Below are positions 33,255-41,216 of a DNA stretch of 58,696 nt, in pieces. The position numbers and the translations under genes were made by a program. The stretch comes from Thermoanaerobaculia bacterium (lineage in GTDB: Bacteria; Acidobacteriota; Thermoanaerobaculia; Multivoradales; JAHZIX01). The stretch covers positions 1-58,696 of the forward strand of contig JALXFE010000263.1 of assembly GCA_027069135.1 (NCBI GenBank). The letters run 5' to 3'. Under the pieces are notes generated by a model. The model saw only the letters and a list, made by a program, of their open reading frames with translations. It searched no databases and was not told the DNA's origin. The number at the start of each line of letters is the position of its first letter. Position 1 is the stretch's first letter.

Positions 33255-33295
33255 GGAGGGCCGGGTGCTCTTCTCGAGCGGTCGGCCGGCCCTCC
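33255..33295 (-). terminator. Hairpin after S74 copy 4
   Basis: GGAGGGCCGG (33255-33264) pairs perfectly with CCGGCCCTCC (33286-33295) across a 21-base loop, just past the stop codon of copy 4. It has no T-run, so termination may be partial; the hairpin may instead protect the transcript end. Confidence 0.5.
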
Positions 33296-33305
33296 GAAAG
33301 TATCC

Positions 33306-35066
33306 CTACGGGGCGAGTTTGGCTTCGAGAGCTTCGAGCCGCTGGAGCAGATCTACGTTCTGCTGTTGAAGCGTGTCCAGCTGGGTCTGGTTCGCCTGAA
33401 GCAGAGCGTCTTTCTCCGCCAGTTTGGTGCCGAGAGCCTGGATCGCCGCCAGCGCTACACCGGAGGTATCGATGGTGGCGATGTGCCGGTTGTCGTCGCC
33501 GAGCCCGAAGAGGGCGAAGAAGTCCTGCGCCATGGGTCCCAGGTGCTGGACATCCGGTTCGTCGACGATGCGCTCCCAGGTAGCGATGGGCAATTGCATG
33601 ACCTTGGCCAAGATTTCATCCTGAGTGACGGGCACGATGTTGTGCTTCGAATTGCGATCCGAATTCTCGGTTAAGGTGCCGGCGATCGTCAGGTCGCCGT
33701 TGGCCGCCAGGAGGAAGGTTTCGGCGCCGGCGCCGCCGGTTCCGAGACGAACCCGGCCATCATCGAAGTAGAGGGTATTCGAGATTCCGCTGGTCGAATC
33801 CATCGCCAGGCCGGAGCCGCTGCGGCGAATGCTCCAGATGTCCGTCTCGGCCGTATTCTCGAGTTGAATCGATACCGGCGCGTTGTTGGTCACCTTCAAG
33901 AGAGGCGTATTGGAACCGGTGCTCTCGACGATGTGAAGGGGAACGCCCGGGGAAGAGGTACCCATTCCGACGTCGCCGTCCACGTCGATGAAGATCGAGC
34001 TGGTGGGTGCGCCGGGCCGGATGCGGAATGGCAGGGTCGAACCGTTGGTGACGTCACGGACAAAGAAGTTGGTCTCGTTGCCGGCCACATCCCAGGTCTG
34101 GGGGGCGAAGCCGGAGGAGCCGTCCTGCTGCAAGCGCAGGGTCGGGGTGTCACCGTCGATGGTGTGAATCTCCGTTGACGGGGTCGAGGTCCGGTTGCCG
34201 ATACGGCCGCCGTCGTCGACGTAGAGAGAGTGACTGCGGGCGTTGGCTTCCACCGTAAACGGCGTGCGGCCGCCAGAGATGTCATCGATGGAGAATTTGC
34301 TGGCCCCACCGTTGGCGGAGTCGTTGGCGGTGAGCTGCCAGTCGTTGCGGGGGAAGCTGGCGGCCACCGAGGTGTCGTCGAATTTGATCCGCAGGTTGTT
34401 CTCCTTGAGGCGGATGGTATCGAAGCCGAAGCTCTCGCCGTTGACGCAATCGAAACCGATGCAGGCAGAGCCGTCGACGATGAGGTCATCGTTGATGACA
34501 AAATCCGCAGCGTTGATGTTCTGAAAGCCGCTGCCACCGCTCGCGGCGTTGCCGGTGACCTGGGAGATGGGGCCTCCCGCGAGGAAGTCGAGATCGGCGG
34601 GCTCAGACGTCGCCTTGGCGCGACCTTCGTTGGCATCGAGAACGATCTTGCCGCGGTTGACGCGGAAGTAGCCGTCGACCACCTGGGGGCCAGCGGGGAG
34701 TAGGCCTTCGTCCCGCAAGTCCCAGATGATGCAGCTGTCGCCTTCCTGGCGGGCGCGCTTGAGAATCGCCTGAGTGTTGCGATCTACCGGCGGGCGCACC
34801 TGCATGCGGTATCGGTAGAGGCCGTCGCGGGTGGACGCGTCGATGGCGTAGCCCGGGGTATCACCCTTGCCGAATCGTTTGTTGAATTCGAAGCAGCGGG
34901 GGCCGGTAATGACCAGGTTCGTGCCGTTGTCCGGGACGAAAAGTCGAAACGAGATACTCGTGGAATCCACGAAGACATCGGCGACCTGATCAGCGGCCTG
35001 CACCGCCGGGACGGCGGTGACGAGCAAAGTGAGGGCCAGGGCCCAGTAGGAAAAGCGTCGGGTCAT
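33306..35066 (-). CDS. Fibre-like exported protein with S74-type C-terminal chaperone, copy 4
   Basis: 586 residues from the ATG at 35066, with GAAGGAG upstream. That ribosome site overlaps the stop codon of the fused CRTAC1-TPR gene (stop at 35080-35082), so the two genes are almost certainly cotranscribed. A signal peptide ends at PAVQAAD. The N-terminal domain is the most divergent of the four (with several cysteines, GPRCFEFNKRF and SCIIWDL) but keeps the same layout. The anchor block ESFGFDTIRLKENNLRIKFD and NTPTLRL-like module (DTPTLRLQQDGSSGF) recur. The chaperone with SDRNSK is nearly the same as in copy 3, and the coiled coil is longest here (DALLQANQTQLDTLQQQNVD). Its operon position ties the fibre family to the CRTAC1/TPR system. 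Confidence 0.85.
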   Translation of the reverse strand: MTRRFSYWALALTLLVTAVPAVQAADQVADVFVDSTSISFRLFVPDNGTNLVITGPRCFEFNKRFGKGDTPGYAIDASTRDGLYRYRMQVRPPVDRNTQAILKRARQEGDSCIIWDLRDEGLLPAGPQVVDGYFRVNRGKIVLDANEGRAKATSEPADLDFLAGGPISQVTGNAASGGSGFQNINAADFVINDDLIVDGSACIGFDCVNGESFGFDTIRLKENNLRIKFDDTSVAASFPRNDWQLTANDSANGGASKFSIDDISGGRTPFTVEANARSHSLYVDDGGRIGNRTSTPSTEIHTIDGDTPTLRLQQDGSSGFAPQTWDVAGNETNFFVRDVTNGSTLPFRIRPGAPTSSIFIDVDGDVGMGTSSPGVPLHIVESTGSNTPLLKVTNNAPVSIQLENTAETDIWSIRRSGSGLAMDSTSGISNTLYFDDGRVRLGTGGAGAETFLLAANGDLTIAGTLTENSDRNSKHNIVPVTQDEILAKVMQLPIATWERIVDEPDVQHLGPMAQDFFALFGLGDDNRHIATIDTSGVALAAIQALGTKLAEKDALLQANQTQLDTLQQQNVDLLQRLEALEAKLAP

Positions 35067-35079
35067 AGTTCATTCTCCT

Positions 35080-38000
35080 TCAATTGAGGGTCAGAGGGGA
35101 CGAGGTAACGTCCCCGGAATCCGAAATCGAGTCGCTCCCGTACGAACGGTAACGACAAGTCTTACCCTGCTCATAGAGAGAGAGGGCGTCGCGTAGCTTC
35201 TGAAGCTGATCGGTGGCGCCGATGCGTTCCGCTTCTTGGATCAGTCGGCTCTGCCAGGCAGCGGCTTCCTCGCAGCGCCCGAGTTCCGCCAGGGCCATGG
35301 CCACGGTCTCGGCATGGCGAAGGCTTTGAACGGCACTGAAAACACTCTGTCCCAAGTCGAGGGCCCGTTGACCATCCCGGAGGGAGAGCTCCGGGGCTGT
35401 GGCCAGGAGGCGAGCGAGGGCGTGGCGCAAGCGTCCCTGGTCCGGCAATTCGAGCAGGGCTTCCTCGAGCGAAGTGATCGCCGCTCCGTGGCGTTCCAAC
35501 TCCACCAGGACTCCCGCTTCGCCCAGCCAGGCCGCCTCATCCCGAGGTTCTAATTTCCGAGCCCGAATATAGCCCTCGAGGGCTTCTTCCCGTCGGCCCG
35601 AGCGCCGGTTGACGGCGGCCAATTCCCGATGGGCGCCGGCGTCCGTGGGTTCCGCCGCCACAGCGGCTTCGAGGTGCTTGCGGGCGTCTTCCAACTCTCC
35701 CCGCCGAGAGTGTAGGAAGCCCAGGTTGAAGTGGGCCGTGGTGTTGTCCGATTCCAACCTAAGGGCTTCTCGGTACTCCTCCATGGCACGACCGATGGCT
35801 CCGGTCTGGCCCAAGGCGGTGGCGAGGTTCACCCGGGCCCGGGCACTGTCCGGCTTGGCATGGACGGCGTCCTGAAAGGCATCGACGGCCTCGCCGTAGC
35901 GGCCCATCTTGAAGGCCAAGCGTCCCTGAAGAAGGTTGACGCGTTCCCCTTGGGGAATCTCGACCAGGACTTGCATCATGGGATCCGGTGGACGTAGCCC
36001 TACCGGGCCGCGCAACGCGAGATGCTCCCGAGCCTTGTCTTGCAACCCCAGATCTCGGTAGGCCTGGGCGAGGGGATAGTGCAAGCGATTGGCTTCGGGT
36101 ACTTCCTCCAAGACCGCTGAGAGCAGCTCTACGGCTTCCTGTGGCCGTCCGGCGGCCAAGGCGAGTTCTCCCATGAGAGCCCGGGCCGAGGTGCTCTTCG
36201 GGGCGTCTTTTAGCACGGCATCGAGAAGAGCTTCCGCCTCCTTGGAGAGGTTGCGGCCGATAAGGGTCTCGGCGAGGTAGATTCGGACCGAGATATTCTG
36301 GGGCTCCTGAGCCACGATGGCCCGATATCTCTGAGCCGCTTCAGCCAGCTGGCCTTGCTGCTGGAGGAGCAGTCCTTCGTAGTAGGGCCAGCGGCGATCT
36401 AGGGAATCGAGGCGACGGGCGTTGCTATAGCAGGCCCGGGCCGGCTCGGCGAGTTCGTAGGCGTGATAGATCTGCCCGAGCTCCCCGAAGAGGTCACCCA
36501 AGTCTTCCGGGGGCCCGCTCCCTGCCTCCAACATCTGCTGAAGAAGGTCCTGAGTTCTTCCGATTTGGGCTCTGACGCTTTTTTCAAAGGCTTCAAGCGG
36601 CGGAAAGGGGATCGCTTCTAAGTCCCCGGAGGGAGCCGCGGCGGAGGCGCCGAGCACCACCGCCAACAAATTGCCAGAGGCCCCGAGGGGACCTAGGGGG
36701 TTGCGGAGGGCACCTACGGTAGCCTTCTTGGCCGCAGCCTTTTCGGCCGTGGCTTTTTCGGTCGCAGATCGGCCCTGGCCTTGAAGAAGCGTCGTATAAC
36801 GACCGACGGGGGGAGCCTGGAAGGTCTCCTCCGTACCGTCGGGCCACAGGACCTGAACTCCGGAGATCTGGGCACCGCCGCCCAAGCCAAAGAGGACGCG
36901 GGGATCCCCGGCGGAGCAGTAGCTTCCATCCGAGTGGGCGCGACGCCAAATCGTCGGGGCGCCGGAGCGCAGCAGCCCGACGCGAGCCCCAAGAAGGTCG
37001 CGTCCGTTCTTCTTGTCCGCCAGGCGTAGCCCCAACCAGGGTTGATCCTGGCCGATGGCGTTGCGCAGCAGGCGGGCGGGTCCGTTGTTGTTGAGAACCA
37101 GGAGGTCCGGATCGCCGTCGTTGTCGACATCCCCGACCGCGACGCCGCGGCTGACCTCGACCCGTTCAAAGGCGGGACCAGCCTTGGCGGTGGCGTCTTC
37201 GAAGCTCCGACCAAGGTTGTGGAAGAGCTGGTTCGCCTGGTCCAGAGGATATGTATCTCCCGCCCGGACCCGGGGCTCGAGAACCTTGACGGCGCCGTTC
37301 AAGATGACCAGATCCAGGAGGCCGTCCCCGTCGTAGTCCAGCCACGAAGTGCCAAAAGCGGTAAAAGGCAAGCTGGCGGCGGCCAGAGACGTCTCGACAC
37401 TGCGATCTGTGAAGAGGCCGGTGCCGTCGTTGACGTAGAGAGTGTTCGATTCCGCCGTCAAATGGGTCATGAAGAGGTCTTCGTCACCGTCACCGTCGAA
37501 GTCTCCCGCGGCGACACCCATGCTCGCTTCCGGTTGCCCTTGGCGGTTGACGGCGGCACCCGCCAAGAGGGCGTCGTCAACGAACGTGCCCTTTTGGGTA
37601 TTGAGCCACAACCGATTGGCTTTGCCGTCGTTGGTGACATAGAGATCGATCCAGCGGTCGCCGTTGAAGTCCGCCGCGACCACTCCGAGGGCCGGTCCGG
37701 GGGCTCCGGAGATGCCCACCTTTGAGGTGACTTCAGCGAAGGTACCGTCGCCTAAGTTGCGGAAGAGCAGATCCGGCAGCCCTTTGAAACCGGACGGCCC
37801 GCAATAGTCCCGCCGGCTGCTCTTGGCATAGCAGGTCACATTCTTCGCCACGGAATACTCGACATAGCGAGCCACGAAGAGGTCGAGCCAGCCGTCCCGG
37901 TCGTAGTCGAAGAAAGAAGCGCTGGTGCTCCAGGCTTCGTCCCGGACTCGGGCCTTCCGGGTGACGTCTTCGAAGGTGCCGTCGCCTCGGTTGCGCAGCA

Positions 38001-38484
38001 ATTGGTTGTCGCCGAAGTTGGTGACGTACACATCGGTCCAGCCGTCGTTGTCGAAGTCGCCGGTCGCCACACCCATGCCATAACCGCGGCCCTCGATGCC
38101 GCTGGCCTCGGTGACGTCGGTAAAACGAAGCTCGGTTTTTCCTCCGACGGTCTTCAAGTCGTTGCGCAGGAGGCGATCCCGGAGCTGGAGCCCCCGGGCG
38201 ACGGGAAAAAGGAAGTCCGCACGGCTCTTGGCGGGATCGAGGTTGCCGCCCTGGACGAGGTAGATGTCGAGGTCTCCATCGTTGTCGTAGTCGAGGAACG
38301 CAGCGCCTTGGCCGGCCATCTCCGGGAATTGATAGTCGCCGGTCATGCCGTTGACATGATCGAATTTGAGGCCTGACGCAGTGTCTTCCACGAAGATCGT
38401 CGCCGGCGGTGTCGCAGCGAAGACGTGGGTACCGGGGGTCATGATGCAGGCCACCAGAGTGGCTGTGAAAAAGAGGTTATCCAT
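35080..38484 (-). CDS. CRTAC1-TPR fusion protein
   Basis: About 1134 residues from the ATG at 38484, chosen because a signal-like hydrophobic segment follows at once (MDNLFFTATLVACIM); the ribosome site is weak and upstream starts exist in an uncharacteristic region. The N-terminal 580 residues are a complete CRTAC1 protein: the FDHVNGMTGDYQFPEM opening, FG-GAP blades with DYDNDGDLD, DFDGDGDED and DVDNDGDPD, and an ASPIC/UnbV domain (IWRRAHSDGSYCSAGDPR, VLWPDGT). A linker rich in Ala, Lys and Glu and a hydrophobic stretch (LLAVVLGASAAAPSGD) lead into a complete TPR partner with the LGQIYHAYELAEPARACY signature and the shared C-terminal elements (LLATAP, ETVAMALAELGRCEEA). In the other two loci these are separate overlapping genes. 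The hydrophobic linker looks like the relic of the TPR protein's signal peptide. Confidence 0.9.
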   Translation of the reverse strand: MDNLFFTATLVACIMTPGTHVFAATPPATIFVEDTASGLKFDHVNGMTGDYQFPEMAGQGAAFLDYDNDGDLDIYLVQGGNLDPAKSRADFLFPVARGLQLRDRLLRNDLKTVGGKTELRFTDVTEASGIEGRGYGMGVATGDFDNDGWTDVYVTNFGDNQLLRNRGDGTFEDVTRKARVRDEAWSTSASFFDYDRDGWLDLFVARYVEYSVAKNVTCYAKSSRRDYCGPSGFKGLPDLLFRNLGDGTFAEVTSKVGISGAPGPALGVVAADFNGDRWIDLYVTNDGKANRLWLNTQKGTFVDDALLAGAAVNRQGQPEASMGVAAGDFDGDGDEDLFMTHLTAESNTLYVNDGTGLFTDRSVETSLAAASLPFTAFGTSWLDYDGDGLLDLVILNGAVKVLEPRVRAGDTYPLDQANQLFHNLGRSFEDATAKAGPAFERVEVSRGVAVGDVDNDGDPDLLVLNNNGPARLLRNAIGQDQPWLGLRLADKKNGRDLLGARVGLLRSGAPTIWRRAHSDGSYCSAGDPRVLFGLGGGAQISGVQVLWPDGTEETFQAPPVGRYTTLLQGQGRSATEKATAEKAAAKKATVGALRNPLGPLGASGNLLAVVLGASAAAPSGDLEAIPFPPLEAFEKSVRAQIGRTQDLLQQMLEAGSGPPEDLGDLFGELGQIYHAYELAEPARACYSNARRLDSLDRRWPYYEGLLLQQQGQLAEAAQRYRAIVAQEPQNISVRIYLAETLIGRNLSKEAEALLDAVLKDAPKSTSARALMGELALAAGRPQEAVELLSAVLEEVPEANRLHYPLAQAYRDLGLQDKAREHLALRGPVGLRPPDPMMQVLVEIPQGERVNLLQGRLAFKMGRYGEAVDAFQDAVHAKPDSARARVNLATALGQTGAIGRAMEEYREALRLESDNTTAHFNLGFLHSRRGELEDARKHLEAAVAAEPTDAGAHRELAAVNRRSGRREEALEGYIRARKLEPRDEAAWLGEAGVLVELERHGAAITSLEEALLELPDQGRLRHALARLLATAPELSLRDGQRALDLGQSVFSAVQSLRHAETVAMALAELGRCEEAAAWQSRLIQEAERIGATDQLQKLRDALSLYEQGKTCRYRSYGSDSISDSGDVTSSPLTLN

Positions 38485-38784
38485 GATCTTGATCCACGCG
38501 TTTGGGTTGTTGACGGAGCAGGTTCGATGCTGGCGGGGCCAGGGCAATGCGGACCTTCCGGTGTTGGGTTCTTCGCAACCATTATCGCGTGTCTTATCCG
38601 TCCAGAGGCGAGTTACCGTCATTGATGGGCGAATCTGATCCAACCTAGCATGGGGAGATTCCGCCAGGAATAGACCGTTGTACCCATAGAGGCGTGTAAG
38701 GGCGGCAGAAGAGCGTCTGTCGTGAAGAAAAATGGTGCTTGGCCGTTAGTTGATCAAGAAAAGCTATGATTTATGACGGCCTTG

Positions 38785-41160
38785 TCAGCCGGTCTCTCCG
38801 GCCTCCCGGCGACCTCGAAAGACGCGATCGAGCCAGCCGCGAAAAGGATGTTTTCTAGGGCCATGGCGTCGGTTCGGTGCTGTTTGGGGCCGCCAGAACG
38901 GGGAGTGGAGGTGACAGGCCGAAGCTGGCTCCTGGCCCTCTCGGAAGACTTCGGTAATCGAGGTTGGGCAGCGATCCGAAGCCAGCTCTCCGGTCTCCGG
39001 ATCGACGCTCGCGGTCACGATGCCCGGCGGTTGGCGGACGACGGAGAACCCTCCCGGAGGACGGACCTTGATCATGAACCGTGACCAGATCGGTAGGGCG
39101 GCGCGGGCTCCGGAAAGGCGGGTCGCGGCGTTGTCGTCGTAGCCGACCCAGACCACTGCCGCCCGATCTCCGGAAAAGCCCGCGAACCAGCTATCCCGCC
39201 GGTCGTTGGTGGTGCCGGTCTTGCCGGCTAGCGGTTCCCGCAAGCCGTCCTGGCGGGCCCGCCGGGCCGTACCGCGCTCGAAGACTCCCTGCAGGACCGA
39301 TGTCAGCAAATAAGCAGATTCGGGAGCCAGAACCCGTTCCGCGGCGGGTAGCGCCGAGCCAGGCAACACCCGGCCGTCCTGCCCCAAGACTCCCCGCAAC
39401 CCGTGAACCGGTGGCCGGAGGCCGCCGTTGGCCAGGGTGGCGTACACCGAAGCCATCTCCAGAGGGGTGACCTCGAAGGCTCCTAGGGCCAGGGAAGGCA
39501 AGGGTTTGAGGGGGGTCGTGATGCCCATCTTCCGCGCCATCCTCACGATGTCTTCGAGCCCTACTTGGAGAGCCATGCGCACCGTCGGCACATTGCGGCT
39601 GCGCTCGAGGGCGGTGCGTACGGTCATCCAACCATCGAAATGCTGGTCGGAGTTTCGCGGCGACCAGCTTCTCCCCGCCAGGCGAACGGTGAGGGGAGAA
39701 TCTTCGACCAGACTGGACGGGGAGGCGACGCGGGCTTCGAAGGCGGCTCCGTAGATCACGGGCTTGAAGGCGCTGCCGGCCTGGCGCCGGGCCCGGGCCG
39801 CCCGGTCGAAGGGGGACAGCTTGAAATCCCGGCCGCCGAGGTACGCGAGGATCTCGCCGTTCTTAGGGTCGACGGAGACGAGGGCCGCTTGGAGAGGACC
39901 GGAACCGCGGTGGTTTTTCTGCCAGCCTTCTTCCAACGATTTGAGGCCCCAACCTTGGGCCTCCTCGGCGTGCCGTTGATCGCTTCGGCGCAGGGTCGAA
40001 AGCAGGTGGTAGCCACCGTCTATCAGATGGCTCACGCCATAGCGTCTCTTGGCTTCGGCGGCGATGAGCTCGGCGAAATAGCCGGTCTGGGCCGGAAGAG
40101 GCAGGGGTTTTCCAGCGGTCAATTCCTGAGCCCGGGCCGCGAGGATCTGCGCCTCTTCGGTCCAACCCAAGGCGGCGATGCGATCCAGCACCTGGTTGCG
40201 CCGCTCCAGCGCTTTTTCCGGATGCCGGATCGGATCGTAGAGAGCCGGGGCGCGGATCAGCCCAGCGATGACGGCGGACTCCGCCAGATCGAGCTCCGAC
40301 GGGTGCTTGGAGAAGAAGGCCCGGGAAGCGGCGCCCACCCCGATGAGGTTCAGGCCGTTGCGCCGGCCCAAGTAGATCTCGTTGAGGTAAGCCTCGAGGA
40401 GGGTCGGCTTGTCATAGCGGAGCTCCACGAGGAGTGCCAGAACCGCTTCCTTGACCTTCCGGGAGACCGTGCGCTCATGGCTCAGGAAGACGTTCTTTAC
40501 CAGTTGTTGGGTCAGGGTGCTGCCGCCCTGGCGGACCTCCCCGCCCCGGAAATTGACCCAGGCGGCCCGGACGATTCCGGAGATCGAGAGCCCTTGATGG
40601 CTGAAGAATCCGTCGTCCTCGACGGCAAGAACCGCCTGAATCAAGGGCTCCGGAAGGTTCTCCAAGCTCATCGGCCAACGCTCTTCCCGCAGCGGACCAT
40701 AGAAAGATTTCAGGAGGGGGGGCTCGAGGGAGGCCGATTCGACGGCCTTGCCGCCGAGCCGCACCGCAGCTACCCGCTGTCCTCGAAAGCGGATTTCGAG
40801 AGCGGTGCGAGGCTGCCACCCTCGAGTCGTTGGGTGCGGGCGGAGCAGAGCGCCGACGGCAACGCCGGAGCGTCGATATTGACCGACCTGCAGGTCCCCC
40901 TGTCCGTCCCAGGGGCGGTAGCCCAGCGCTTCGAGCTCGGCGACGACCTCGGCGAGGGTCAACCGTTGGTCGACGGCGATTCCCAGCGGTTGACCGTAAA
41001 GCCGAGACGGAGTGGGACGCTCCCGGGCGGCGAGCTCCGCCGAGAGCTGCCAGAAAGGCCACAGGAGGAACGCAAGGACCGCGACGCCAGCGGCTGCGAG
41101 GGCGGCGGTGATCTTCAATAACCTTCGGCGAGAGCGTCTCTTGGGGCGTCGTTCCTCCAT
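38785..41160 (-). CDS. mrcB: Bifunctional penicillin-binding protein, PBP1b type
   Basis: 791 residues. It polymerises glycan strands from lipid II and cross-links peptides at the periplasmic face. In order: a basic cytoplasmic tail, one transmembrane helix at about 15-40, a UB2H-like segment (SRLYGQPLGIAVDQRLTLAE) typical of PBP1b, and a GT51 glycosyltransferase with catalytic E181 in VEDDGFFSHQG and the GGSTLTQQLVKN motif. The transpeptidase has SxxK (SAFK), SRN (ERSRNVPTV) and KTGT (GKTGTTNDRRDSWFAG). All key motifs are intact. The gene is divergent from the ABC-F gene with a 56-base spacer. No clear ribosome site precedes the ATG, and a TAGAAT hexamer sits six bases before it, so the transcript may be leaderless. 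Confidence 0.95.
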   Translation of the reverse strand: MEERRPKRRSRRRLLKITAALAAAGVAVLAFLLWPFWQLSAELAARERPTPSRLYGQPLGIAVDQRLTLAEVVAELEALGYRPWDGQGDLQVGQYRRSGVAVGALLRPHPTTRGWQPRTALEIRFRGQRVAAVRLGGKAVESASLEPPLLKSFYGPLREERWPMSLENLPEPLIQAVLAVEDDGFFSHQGLSISGIVRAAWVNFRGGEVRQGGSTLTQQLVKNVFLSHERTVSRKVKEAVLALLVELRYDKPTLLEAYLNEIYLGRRNGLNLIGVGAASRAFFSKHPSELDLAESAVIAGLIRAPALYDPIRHPEKALERRNQVLDRIAALGWTEEAQILAARAQELTAGKPLPLPAQTGYFAELIAAEAKRRYGVSHLIDGGYHLLSTLRRSDQRHAEEAQGWGLKSLEEGWQKNHRGSGPLQAALVSVDPKNGEILAYLGGRDFKLSPFDRAARARRQAGSAFKPVIYGAAFEARVASPSSLVEDSPLTVRLAGRSWSPRNSDQHFDGWMTVRTALERSRNVPTVRMALQVGLEDIVRMARKMGITTPLKPLPSLALGAFEVTPLEMASVYATLANGGLRPPVHGLRGVLGQDGRVLPGSALPAAERVLAPESAYLLTSVLQGVFERGTARRARQDGLREPLAGKTGTTNDRRDSWFAGFSGDRAAVVWVGYDDNAATRLSGARAALPIWSRFMIKVRPPGGFSVVRQPPGIVTASVDPETGELASDRCPTSITEVFREGQEPASACHLHSPFWRPQTAPNRRHGPRKHPFRGWLDRVFRGRREAGETG

Positions 41161-41216
41161 GGGTATATTCTATGCCTCTCGCCCGAAGGCCGTCGCGCTG
41201 GTATCCTTGGCGGCTT

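Larger units (their letters stand above)
27317..35066 (-). repeat. Tandem array of four S74 fibre-like paralogues
   Basis: Four genes in one direction, each with its own ribosome site, signal peptide and downstream hairpin. The block around ESFGFDT(L/I)RLKENNLRI and the TWD(I/V)AGNE region are conserved in all. Copies 1 and 2 share a nearly identical module upstream of the chaperone; copies 3 and 4 share a nearly identical chaperone. No phage structural, packaging or integrase gene is nearby. Confidence 0.85.

Noticed and set aside
27317-35066. Prophage or tailocin remnant, because of the tail-fibre-type S74 domains
   Set aside because: No capsid, tail tube, terminase, integrase or lysis gene is nearby, and each protein has a Sec signal peptide, which phage fibres lack.
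39565-41121. 518-codon plus-strand frame opposite the penicillin-binding protein
   Set aside because: All PBP motifs are on the minus strand; the opposite frame has no support.
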